Below are positions 57,559 to 64,000 of a DNA stretch of 64,000 nucleotides, piece by piece. The notes under the pieces are model-generated. The model was not told the origin of the DNA. It searched no databases and saw only the letters and a program-made list of their open reading frames with translations. A program made the translations under genes and the position numbers. Source of the stretch: Oscillospiraceae bacterium (GTDB lineage Bacteria; Bacillota; Clostridia; Oscillospirales; Acutalibacteraceae); NCBI GenBank assembly GCA_025757685.1, contig CP107220.1, positions 707,501-771,500 of the forward strand, in the 5' to 3' direction. Position 1 is the stretch's first letter, and each line of letters begins with the position of its first letter.

Positions 57559-57816
57559 TCAATCCTTTTTCAACTGCTGGTATTTTTTTCGCGTGGCATT
57601 ACCGCCGCGAATGTGGCGCTCTGCCTTGTTTTCATCCAGTACAGCTTTTACGGCAGCGTGTAGCTCCGGGTCAATGTGTTCCAGACGCCGGGTCACATCC
57701 ATATGTACGGTGGATTTGCTCACCCCAAATACCTTGGCGGTGCTGCGTACGGTGGACTTGGTGTCTACAATATACCGGGCCAGTCGTTGGCAACGGGCAG
57801 ACTGCTTTGCATACAT
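57559..57816 (-). CDS. spoIIID: Sporulation transcription regulator SpoIIID
   Basis: The 85-residue DNA-binding protein controls many sigma-E and sigma-K genes in the mother cell. RLARYIVDTKSTVRSTAKVFGVSKSTVHMDVTRRL is the helix-turn-helix (about 10-45), and the basic C-terminal NKAERHIRGGNATRKKY is the second DNA-contact region, typical of SpoIIID. AAGGAGATG precedes the ATG by about nine bases. The start codon and ribosome site lie within a perfect 14-bp inverted repeat, described separately. Confidence 0.96.
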   Translation of the reverse strand: MYAKQSARCQRLARYIVDTKSTVRSTAKVFGVSKSTVHMDVTRRLEHIDPELHAAVKAVLDENKAERHIRGGNATRKKYQQLKKD

Positions 57817-57869
57817 AGCTTGTCATCTCCTTGCTAATGCCTATGCAGAGGAGTTGCTATGTATGCAAA
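57806..57869 (-). promoter_or_regulatory. Inverted repeat enclosing the spoIIID ribosome site and start codon
   Basis: The 14-base arms at 57806-57819 and 57856-57869 are perfectly complementary, 36 bases apart. The left arm covers the spoIIID start codon and first codons. Inside, CTCCT can also pair with the AGGAG ribosome site. A transcript starting upstream of 57869 would hide the site; one starting at the internal promoter would lack one arm. Confidence 0.7.
57836..57868 (-). promoter_or_regulatory. Candidate sigma-E promoter of spoIIID
   Basis: On the minus strand GCATACAT (CATA from 57865) and CATAGGCA (from 57845) are exactly 20 bases apart, as at sipL and spoIIIAA. The predicted start, near 57831, would leave only a very short leader beginning at the ribosome site, which weakens the call. 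Confidence 0.35.
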
Positions 57870-57878
57870 CCGATAATA

Positions 57879-57910
57879 GAAAAGCACTTGCAATTTGCAA
57901 GTGCTTTTTG
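57879..57910 (-). terminator. Terminator between the prs operon and spoIIID
   Basis: AAAGCACTTGCAA and TTGCAAGTGCTTT form a long perfect stem (57881-57907) flanked by A- and T-runs. On the minus strand it ends the prs/membrane-protein transcript before spoIIID. Confidence 0.9.
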
Positions 57911-57925
57911 TGTAAAAATGGATCT

Positions 57926-58465
57926 TTACTGCTGGTCGGCAGCGGATTCACTCTGCTTTTCCGCCTGCTTTTCTTTGGCGTCATTGATCATATCGTTCAG
58001 GCTCTTCATGTGCAACTCGTCAACCTGATCAAACTTGGTGACCTGCTGCTCTTCTGCTTCCTTGCCGTCCTCCTCCAGGAGGGTAAGGGTCAGCACCTTG
58101 CCCACAATGGAAAAGCGATATACCAATGTCTTTTTTGTATCTGCGTCCTCAATGGTCAGCTTGTTTCCCTTGATGGTGTACTCGCAGTCAAAGTTCCAAG
58201 TGGATATATAGCGGTCGCAGGTGCCGTCGGAGTAAAACACAAAGGCCAGCACACCGGGCTTATCCTGGCTGTCCCAGTTGGCACAAATGGCCTGATCACG
58301 GGGCGTAAAGAGACCAACGACGGCTTCCTTGGGATTTTGATCCGTTACGCCGCAGTAAATGCCGCCGCCGATGAGCAATAGTCCCAGCAGGGCACAAACA
58401 ATGCCGATGATCAGCTTCTTTTGCACAGCGGTCAGCTTGGTACTCTTTTCTTTTTTCTCGCTCAT
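57926..58465 (-). CDS. Single-pass membrane protein of unknown function
   Basis: The 179-residue protein has a Lys-rich N-terminus (MSEKKEKSTKLTAVQKK), one membrane helix at about 18-40 (LIIGIVCALLGLLLIGGGIYCG) and a small extracytoplasmic beta domain. ANWDSQDKPGVLAFVFYSDGTCDRYISTWNFDCEY...LTIEDADTKK resembles lipocalin-like or DUF5640-type folds in outline. The C-terminus is charged and Gln-rich. It starts one base after the prs stop, so it is co-transcribed with prs. No function is recognised. Confidence 0.75.
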   Translation of the reverse strand: MSEKKEKSTKLTAVQKKLIIGIVCALLGLLLIGGGIYCGVTDQNPKEAVVGLFTPRDQAICANWDSQDKPGVLAFVFYSDGTCDRYISTWNFDCEYTIKGNKLTIEDADTKKTLVYRFSIVGKVLTLTLLEEDGKEAEEQQVTKFDQVDELHMKSLNDMINDAKEKQAEKQSESAADQQ

Positions 58466-58466
58466 A

Positions 58467-59651
58467 TTATTTCTCTTCCTTTAAGCCCTTTTTGATGAGG
58501 ATTTTCTCGATCTTGTCGGAGCAGTCCAACAAAGAGGATACGGACATATCGTGGTTCAAGGTGTCCAGGAAATACGCGGTGTATTTGGACAGATCCACGC
58601 TCTCGTACCAGTCGCGGCTCAGCAGCTCCGGGGTCTGATACACACCGTTGGTGGTGAATACACGATAGAAAGTACCGTTCTTATATGCCTCGTCAAACAC
58701 TTCCAGACCGTTGCAGAACAGACCAAAGGTGGTGCAAACGAAAATGCGGCCGGCCTTCAAGCCCTTCAGCTTGGAGCAAACTTCCAGCATAGATTCGCCG
58801 GAGGAAATCATATCGTCTACGATAATAATGTCTTTGCCCTCTACGGAGTCGCCCAGGTACTGGTGCTCCACAATGGGGTTTCGACCATTGACCACGCGGG
58901 TGTAGTCCCGGCGCTTATAGAACATGCCCAGATTTACACCCAACTGGGTTGCAAAATAAATGCAGCGGTGCAGGGCGCCCTCATCCGGAGAAATGACCAT
59001 CAGGTGATCCTTGTCCACATGCAAATCCTCTACGCTGTTCACCAAAGACTTGATCATCTGATAAGTGGGCATGATGTTCTCAAAGGAGCCGTTAGGAATG
59101 GCGTTTTGTACACGCTTATCGTGGGCGTCAAAGGTCATAATGTTGTCCACGCCCAGATTGACCAGCTCTTGCAGTGCCAGTGCGCAGTCTAAGGACTCAC
59201 GGCTGCTTCTCTTATGCTGGCGACCCTCATACAGCATGGGCATCAAAATGGTAATGCGCTTTGCCTTGCCGGAGATGGCGGAGATGACGCGCTTTAAGTC
59301 TGCATAGTGGTCGTCAGGGGACATGGGTACTTCCATCCCGTACATATTATATGTGCAGCTGTAATTGAATACATCAGTAATGATATACAGATCAAAGCCA
59401 CGCACACTCTCGTTCACTACGCCCTTGGCTTCACCGGAGCCAAAGCGGGGTAATGACACATTCACTTTGTAGGTGTCGCGCTGGTAGCCATAGAACGCAA
59501 TGTTCTGCTGATGCTCGCTGGCCTGGTTTGCGCGCCACTTGACAAGGTATTTGTCGATCTTGTCGCACAGGGCTTCGCAGCCGGGCATGGCGATGATTCC
59601 AAGGGGGCCTACGGGGATTGTTTCTACATTTTCAGCGGTTTTTCTGGGCAT
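58467..59651 (-). CDS. prs: Ribose-phosphate pyrophosphokinase, long clostridial form
   Basis: The 394-residue protein makes PRPP from ribose-5-phosphate and ATP. DIIIVDDMISSGESM (about 270-284) is the PRPP-binding loop; TFDAHD and the upstream MPMLYEGRQHKRSSRES stretch correspond to the ATP-site and flexible-loop regions. It is about 75 residues longer than the classical enzyme, and the N-terminal domain is divergent. The family is found in many Clostridia; its activity is assumed from these motifs. ATG 59651 follows TAGGAGGAG, and a TATAAT lies about 30 bases upstream. Confidence 0.88.
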   Translation of the reverse strand: MPRKTAENVETIPVGPLGIIAMPGCEALCDKIDKYLVKWRANQASEHQQNIAFYGYQRDTYKVNVSLPRFGSGEAKGVVNESVRGFDLYIITDVFNYSCTYNMYGMEVPMSPDDHYADLKRVISAISGKAKRITILMPMLYEGRQHKRSSRESLDCALALQELVNLGVDNIMTFDAHDKRVQNAIPNGSFENIMPTYQMIKSLVNSVEDLHVDKDHLMVISPDEGALHRCIYFATQLGVNLGMFYKRRDYTRVVNGRNPIVEHQYLGDSVEGKDIIIVDDMISSGESMLEVCSKLKGLKAGRIFVCTTFGLFCNGLEVFDEAYKNGTFYRVFTTNGVYQTPELLSRDWYESVDLSKYTAYFLDTLNHDMSVSSLLDCSDKIEKILIKKGLKEEK

Positions 59652-59746
59652 ATTAACAGCTCCTCCTAAATTTTTACGCCATTATAATACAACAACCATC
59701 GGCGAAAGTAAACCGGAAAATGAAAAATTTCAGAGAATTGACAGAA

Positions 59747-62700
59747 TTAACCGGCGCTTTGTTGTTTTTTGCGGCGAATATGAACAAGAATCAGGTAGCC
59801 GGCCACGCCTGCAACACAGGTGCCGCTGACGACCGCACCGATTGACAACCCCTTGGGGGTATAGCGCAGCTCCACCGTATGCTTACCGGGCTTGACGGTG
59901 GTCGTCAGCAGGGCTTCACCCAGCTTAAAGGTTTCCGCTTTTTTGCCGTCAATGTATACGCTCCACCCGGTGTCATAGGGAATGGAGGTGCACAGGTAGC
60001 TGTTCTCGCGAACGGCGATGGTGCCGGTAATGTGGGTCTCGCCCCAGTCGGTGACTTGCAGAGCGCTGTCTGCCAACAGGCGATAGCCTTTGGCAAATAC
60101 GGTCTCGTCCACGCTGTATGCGTAAATAGAGGCGTAGCTCTCCGTGGCGCTCATACTCCCGGCGTCCAGGGATACTTTAATTTCCTCGCCCTTTTTGTGA
60201 TAGCCTAGATCCATAATGTACGGCTCTTCAATATTTTGGGACAGGGTATTCTTTATGCCGTCACCACTGAATTCTGCCGTCTTGATTTCCGGCGAGGTCA
60301 GGTAGATATACACATTGCCGTCTCGTAGGGGACTGATGGTTACTTCCACCGTGCCGTATTGCTCGTCGCTGCTTGACTTGTTGAACCAAAACGTGCCGTT
60401 CTCCGAGCATGTGTCACCGGAGAGATTGTCGTAGCTGCAGTCCGTATAGCCGCAGGGTACAAATACCCCGTCCAGCCCTGTCGCCAGGCGGAAGTAGTCG
60501 CCCTGCACCTTAAAGGGATCGCCCTCATCCGCTGCCCAATCTTTCAAATGGGTTTTGGCTGCATAGGCAATGGGCAGGAAGCAGTCGTTCTCATACACGG
60601 CGGCGGATTTGTCCTTGTTGCGGTACACTTCCGTAAAATACCGATCGGTGGGGGTGGGATTGGTGGGCGTGGCGATCAGATATTTGATATTGAACATCAT
60701 ATTGTACACCGGGGTCTGTGGATTGTAGGTGTAGCTGTTGATCCGATTGCCAAACATACCCAGGTTGTATTGCAGCTGGGAGTAGTCCTCATACGCCATG
60801 GAGGAAAAGGTGGAAATGCCATTGTAGCCGTAATAGCTGGGGTCCATGCGCCGTTCCAGATAAGTTAGCTCCGTGCGGTAAAAGTCGTTGTCCTTTTTGT
60901 TGATGGCTTCTATGGACTCCCGATAAGCAGCGTAGTTGCTCTTGTAGTCGCTGTTGCCCTGGGTAATGAGAATGGAGGAGCAGTCGGAGACGATCACCTC
61001 GCTAAAGCACATGGCGATCACCGCAAAGGCCAGCACGCTCTTTTTGAACCCGGGCTTTTGCAGGCACAGCAGCAGCCCGCACCAGAGAATAAGAAAGGCG
61101 ATGGTCACATAAATGGAGATCTCGCTCATCTTGGTAGTCATAAACTTCTGGGCCACGATCACATACAGCAGCCAGCCCAGACCCACGAATACAATGTCCT
61201 TATAGGCAATGTCCCGCATACGGCACAGACCGCGGAACGCCATCACCAGCACCAGGAAACAGTACATATAAGAGAAGCGGAAGGGCAGGTCGTTGGGGAA
61301 GTGGAAGGCGTGCCAAATGAAATTCATCGCATTATTGTCAAAGCTGAACAGGAGAAACAGAAGCAGTACAATATACACCGCCTTCTCCCGCAGAGAAATG
61401 CGCCTGTTAATGAGGTACAAGGGCACCAGCAGCAGCGGCAGCACGCCGCAGTAGATATTGGGCAGCACATCGTCGCCGCTGGAGCGAATGGTGGTCTCCA
61501 GGGCAGACAGGTGGGAGGTTAAAAAGTCAAAAATGGTAAAGTATGACTCAAAAGTGGTGGGGAAGCTGTCTGAGGTAGCGGAGCTGCCCCGCAGCAGGAA
61601 ATAGGTGGGTAGCAGGGTCACAGCGCACAGCCCGCCGGCCAGCAAAGAGAACCCGGCAAAGCGCACGCACCGATTGAGAAACGGGTGACGCATGAGATTT
61701 TTGGCGCTGTACTTCTCCCGAGTGGTGAGCTTTTCGCCGCTCTTTTCCGGTCGGGGTTTGGCGGTCATCAGGAAGTAGGCCAAGAAGTACAGAACAGAGA
61801 AAATGCACGCCATATAGCCCATATAGTAATTGGACAGCAGCAGCACTGCCAGCGCGCCTGTGTAAAGAGCGCCCTTGCCGTTATGGACCAATTGCTCAAT
61901 GCCCAGTACGATCAGTGGCAGCAGAATCATGCCGTCGATCCACATAATATTCCAGTAATACGCTAAAAAGTAGGCGCAAAAGGCGTAGAACACACCAAAG
62001 GCGGCACTCACATAAGAGTGGCGCTTTTGTGACGCCTTTAAGTAATAAGTAAAAGTGACGGCAGAGGCCATACACTTGACGATCACCAAAGCGGTGATGG
62101 CAAAGGAAATATCCGCCTTGTCAAATAGAAAGATCAGCACTGTAAAGGGGCTGGAAAGATAATTGAAATAGTTGCCGAGGAAGCTGCTGCCGCCGCCGCT
62201 CTCCCAGGAGTACAGCAGGCTTTTGCCCTCTACTACCCGGTCATACAGCTCTGCAAACAGCGGACCGTACTGGTGATACAGGTCCATACGCATGACCGTG
62301 CCGTCCCCAAACGGAAACACACTGTACACAATGAAAATAAAGAGAATGCCCAGCAGCGCCACAAAGGCGGATACCGCTAAAAAGCGGTTGGCAAAAAACA
62401 ACTTGTACAGCCGGCCGCCGCTTTTAGTCGCTGCCTTGTCCCGGCAGTCAAACACCAGCAGGCGGTCAAACAGGTAGTTAAAAATGTAGACCACCGTTAC
62501 CGTAGCCAGCCATACAAAGGGGGCTTCTCGCTTTAGCAGCGTGGCAAAGAGAAAATACAAGATCTTATAGAACCCAAAGTCCACGGCGCAGCGAAAGAGA
62601 AAGCCGCCGATCTGTTTGGGAACGGTTGCCATACCCCGGGGAAAGACAAATTTCTTCTCCAGTACAAAGGACAGCAACGCAGCCGCACCGGCACCGATCC

Positions 62701-62860
62701 CAACAGCCGCACCGGCCCCCAAGCCAAACGCCACCTTGCACAGCTGCTTGACGGCAAAAAGCACCAACAGGCACAGCGTGTAGGCGGCGGTGTAATTCAC
62801 CGTTTCCGTATTCATCCACTTTGTAGCAAAGCGATGTTTGTTGTTTGCGGTAATGTCCAT
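59747..62860 (-). CDS. YfhO family polytopic membrane protein with a GtrA-like N-terminus
   Basis: The 1037-residue protein has a GtrA-like four-helix N-terminus (about 10-140, ending FVLEKKFVF and VVYIFNYLFDRLLVF). A large YfhO membrane domain follows: VYSVFPFGDGTVMRMDLYHQYGPLFAEL, then SWESGGGSSFLGNYFNYLSSP and about 12 helices. An extracytoplasmic beta domain (about 700-1005) and a last helix with a basic end (HIRRKKQQ) complete it. YfhO proteins help glycosylate lipoteichoic acid or export sugars; the YxxxSxP loop region is the presumed active face. I chose ATG 62860 (MDITANN), which follows AGAGGTG. Confidence 0.9.
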   Translation of the reverse strand: MDITANNKHRFATKWMNTETVNYTAAYTLCLLVLFAVKQLCKVAFGLGAGAAVGIGAGAAALLSFVLEKKFVFPRGMATVPKQIGGFLFRCAVDFGFYKILYFLFATLLKREAPFVWLATVTVVYIFNYLFDRLLVFDCRDKAATKSGGRLYKLFFANRFLAVSAFVALLGILFIFIVYSVFPFGDGTVMRMDLYHQYGPLFAELYDRVVEGKSLLYSWESGGGSSFLGNYFNYLSSPFTVLIFLFDKADISFAITALVIVKCMASAVTFTYYLKASQKRHSYVSAAFGVFYAFCAYFLAYYWNIMWIDGMILLPLIVLGIEQLVHNGKGALYTGALAVLLLSNYYMGYMACIFSVLYFLAYFLMTAKPRPEKSGEKLTTREKYSAKNLMRHPFLNRCVRFAGFSLLAGGLCAVTLLPTYFLLRGSSATSDSFPTTFESYFTIFDFLTSHLSALETTIRSSGDDVLPNIYCGVLPLLLVPLYLINRRISLREKAVYIVLLLFLLFSFDNNAMNFIWHAFHFPNDLPFRFSYMYCFLVLVMAFRGLCRMRDIAYKDIVFVGLGWLLYVIVAQKFMTTKMSEISIYVTIAFLILWCGLLLCLQKPGFKKSVLAFAVIAMCFSEVIVSDCSSILITQGNSDYKSNYAAYRESIEAINKKDNDFYRTELTYLERRMDPSYYGYNGISTFSSMAYEDYSQLQYNLGMFGNRINSYTYNPQTPVYNMMFNIKYLIATPTNPTPTDRYFTEVYRNKDKSAAVYENDCFLPIAYAAKTHLKDWAADEGDPFKVQGDYFRLATGLDGVFVPCGYTDCSYDNLSGDTCSENGTFWFNKSSSDEQYGTVEVTISPLRDGNVYIYLTSPEIKTAEFSGDGIKNTLSQNIEEPYIMDLGYHKKGEEIKVSLDAGSMSATESYASIYAYSVDETVFAKGYRLLADSALQVTDWGETHITGTIAVRENSYLCTSIPYDTGWSVYIDGKKAETFKLGEALLTTTVKPGKHTVELRYTPKGLSIGAVVSGTCVAGVAGYLILVHIRRKKQQSAG

Positions 62861-62958
62861 AAAATGCACCTCTTGCTTTTTGTGCGAATTAGATTTTAAC
62901 ATAACTCTGCCTATTTTATCATAATTATGGGCGGACTGCAACTGAAATAAACTAAGTA

Positions 62959-62988
62959 GGCATACAAGCCCTGTGTGGGGCATATCTT
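62959..62988 (+). promoter_or_regulatory. Candidate sigma-E promoter of the spoIIIA operon
   Basis: GGCATACA (CATA at 62961) and CATATCTT (at 62981) are exactly 20 bases apart, as expected for sigma-E. The start would fall near 62995, leaving a leader of about 22 bases with GGGGTG before spoIIIAA. The spoIIIA operon is sigma-E-driven in other spore formers. Confidence 0.5.
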
Positions 62989-63016
62989 TTTACAGAAATG
63001 AAATGCGGGGTGACCT

Positions 63017-63991
63017 ATGAACAATTTTGACGACGCGGCGCGGCTGCTGGCCCAGCCGCTGGGAGATCTGTTGCTGGCGCTGCCTGCGCAGACCAAGGAA
63101 GAAATTACGGAACTGCGGGTGCGCCGTGGGCGGCCGCTGGTGGTTATGTTGGGCAGTCGGACTTGCTTTCTTACCGATGGTGGTAAGCTGATCAATCACT
63201 GCTCGGCCCGGGCGCTGGATGTCACGGACCCCGCCTTTGACGCGCTGTTTGCTGCGGTTTGCGCCTACTCGGTACATACGCACATGGGCACACTGGTGGA
63301 GGGCTTTGTGACCGCACCCAACGGCAACCGGGTAGGTGTTGCCGCCACGGCAGTGGAAAAAGACGGCACCGTGACCGCCATTCGGGATGTGCAGTCCCTG
63401 AACATTCGTATTGCCCGAGAGGAGCGAGGCTGCGCCCGTGGGGTGCTGAACACGCTCTTTGTAGGCAGGCTGCCCAGTATCATTGTGGCAGCGCCGCCGG
63501 GGGGCGGTAAGACCACTGTACTGCGGGATCTGGCAAGAGCGCTGTCCGGCGGGTTCGGCGGACGGTATAGAAAGGTGAGTATCGTAGACGAGCGGGGCGA
63601 ATTCGGCGGCTTTTCTCCTGGGGTGAACACGGATGTGCTGACCGGTTTTGGCAAGAAAAAAGGAATAGAGATTGCCGTGCGTACCTTGTCGCCGGAGTTG
63701 ATCGTTTGTGACGAGATCGCCGACGATGCCGAGGTGGACGCCATTAAGGCCGGGTTCTCCTCCGGGGTGGCTTTTGCCGTATCCGTACATATTCGGGATG
63801 CGGAGGATTTGGTGCACAAGTCCATTATCAAAAAGCTGTATCTAACCGGCGAATTTGATTATGTGGTGCTGCTGGAAGAATACGGAGATACCTTTTCCGT
63901 GGTGGATTTGCGAGGTGGCGGCGATGAAGATCCTTGGACTGTGGATGATCGTACTTTTTTGCGGGGCGATCGGTATTTCACTGGCAGTTGA
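63017..63991 (+). CDS. spoIIIAA: Stage III sporulation ATPase SpoIIIAA
   Basis: The 324-residue secretion-type ATPase powers the SpoIIIA-SpoIIQ feeding-tube channel between mother cell and forespore. An N-terminal domain (EITELRVRRGRPLVVM) is followed by Walker A APPGGGKTTVLRDLARAL (about 159-176), VDERGE, Walker B-like LIVCDEIAD (about 230) and a His box (VSVHIRD). The C-terminus runs 68 bases into spoIIIAB. A sigma-E-like promoter lies upstream, supporting mother-cell expression. Confidence 0.95.
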   Translation: MNNFDDAARLLAQPLGDLLLALPAQTKEEITELRVRRGRPLVVMLGSRTCFLTDGGKLINHCSARALDVTDPAFDALFAAVCAYSVHTHMGTLVEGFVTAPNGNRVGVAATAVEKDGTVTAIRDVQSLNIRIAREERGCARGVLNTLFVGRLPSIIVAAPPGGGKTTVLRDLARALSGGFGGRYRKVSIVDERGEFGGFSPGVNTDVLTGFGKKKGIEIAVRTLSPELIVCDEIADDAEVDAIKAGFSSGVAFAVSVHIRDAEDLVHKSIIKKLYLTGEFDYVVLLEEYGDTFSVVDLRGGGDEDPWTVDDRTFLRGDRYFTGS

Positions 63992-64000
63992 AGTGGGGCG
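63924..64000 (+). CDS. spoIIIAB: Stage III sporulation protein SpoIIIAB (start only)
   Basis: ATG 63924, preceded by GAGGTGG, opens a frame in another register that runs to the window edge: MKILGLWMIVLFCGAIGIS and onward. The short basic start and a single N-terminal membrane helix fit SpoIIIAB, which always follows spoIIIAA. About 25 residues are visible. The 68-base overlap with spoIIIAA is longer than usual. Confidence 0.75.
   Translation, partial: MKILGLWMIVLFCGAIGISLAVEVG

Noticed and set aside
1..64000. CRISPR arrays, insertion sequences and replication origins.
   Set aside because: No regularly spaced repeats, transposase frames or DnaA-box clusters were seen by reading; no computation was possible.

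Overview
The window is a stretch of chromosome from an endospore-forming, low-oxygen Firmicute of class Clostridia, most likely a gut member of the Ruminococcaceae/Oscillospirales. Four things point there. Sporulation genes are present (spoVM, sipL, spoIVA, spoIIID, spoIIIAA, start of spoIIIAB). The block yicC-remA-gmk-rpoZ-priA-def-fmt-rsmB-rlmN-prpC-prkC-rsgA-thiN-spoVM has the Firmicute order. There is a SCIFF peptide with its radical-SAM maturase, a Clostridia hallmark. Gene control relies on T-box and SAM-I leaders. Codon use is moderately GC-rich. The exact genus cannot be read from the sequence.

Layout. 1-6.06 kb: the 3' part of a very large secreted GH43/LamG-type protein, followed by an unrecognised 59-residue peptide gene and a terminator. 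6.2-19.3 kb: one long co-directional housekeeping run from yicC to spoVM, behind a consensus promoter; it carries ribosome and initiation genes, a PrkC/PrpC kinase-phosphatase pair and RsgA. Compared with Bacillus, coaBC and rpe are missing and a YugP peptidase is inserted. 19.4-21.8 kb: a small accessory module (XRE regulator, DUF6273-type membrane protein, two zinc-ribbon membrane proteins). 21.8-24.9 kb: sipL-spoIVA, the spore-coat basement pair. 24.9-31.1 kb: mixed genes (DUF1294, zinc ribbon, GHL10-like lipoprotein, mtaB, a D,D-carboxypeptidase, pgi, a P-loop orphan). 31.1-40.5 kb: yceD-rpmF-der-plsY, rpmB, recA-recX-rimO-pgsA, then a Cys T-box controlling cysE-cysS. 40.5-44.8 kb: queT with a preQ1-riboswitch-like leader, four tRNAs, a MATE pump, two paralogous PH-like membrane proteins and several small palindromic repeats. 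44.8-53.4 kb: a membrane protein with a PLP decarboxylase, the SCIFF peptide and its maturase, an oxidoreductase, and a heterodimeric ABC exporter. 53.5-64 kb: an epimerase with a C-terminal zinc ribbon, SAM-I riboswitch-metK, proC, spoIIID, an unusual PRPP synthetase, a giant YfhO-type membrane protein and the start of the spoIIIA operon.

No stretch of more than 300 bases lacks a gene. The longest gaps are the 293-base T-box leader (38103-38395) and the tRNA/repeat region at 41.0-41.6 kb. No CRISPR array, insertion sequence, integrase or phage gene is visible.

Most noteworthy: (i) the SCIFF peptide has Ser at both positions, 32 and 37, that form the family's known Cys-Thr thioether, while a new Cys at 13 keeps six cysteines; (ii) spoIIID's ribosome site and start codon lie inside a 14-bp perfect inverted repeat that could silence read-through mRNA; (iii) sipL, spoIIIAA and spoIIID share sigma-E-like CATA boxes exactly 20 bases apart; (iv) a palindromic element bounded by pieces of the tRNA-Trp 3' end; (v) two unrecognised small proteins, the 59-residue one after the giant surface protein and a 47-residue Cys-rich membrane peptide next to spoVM.
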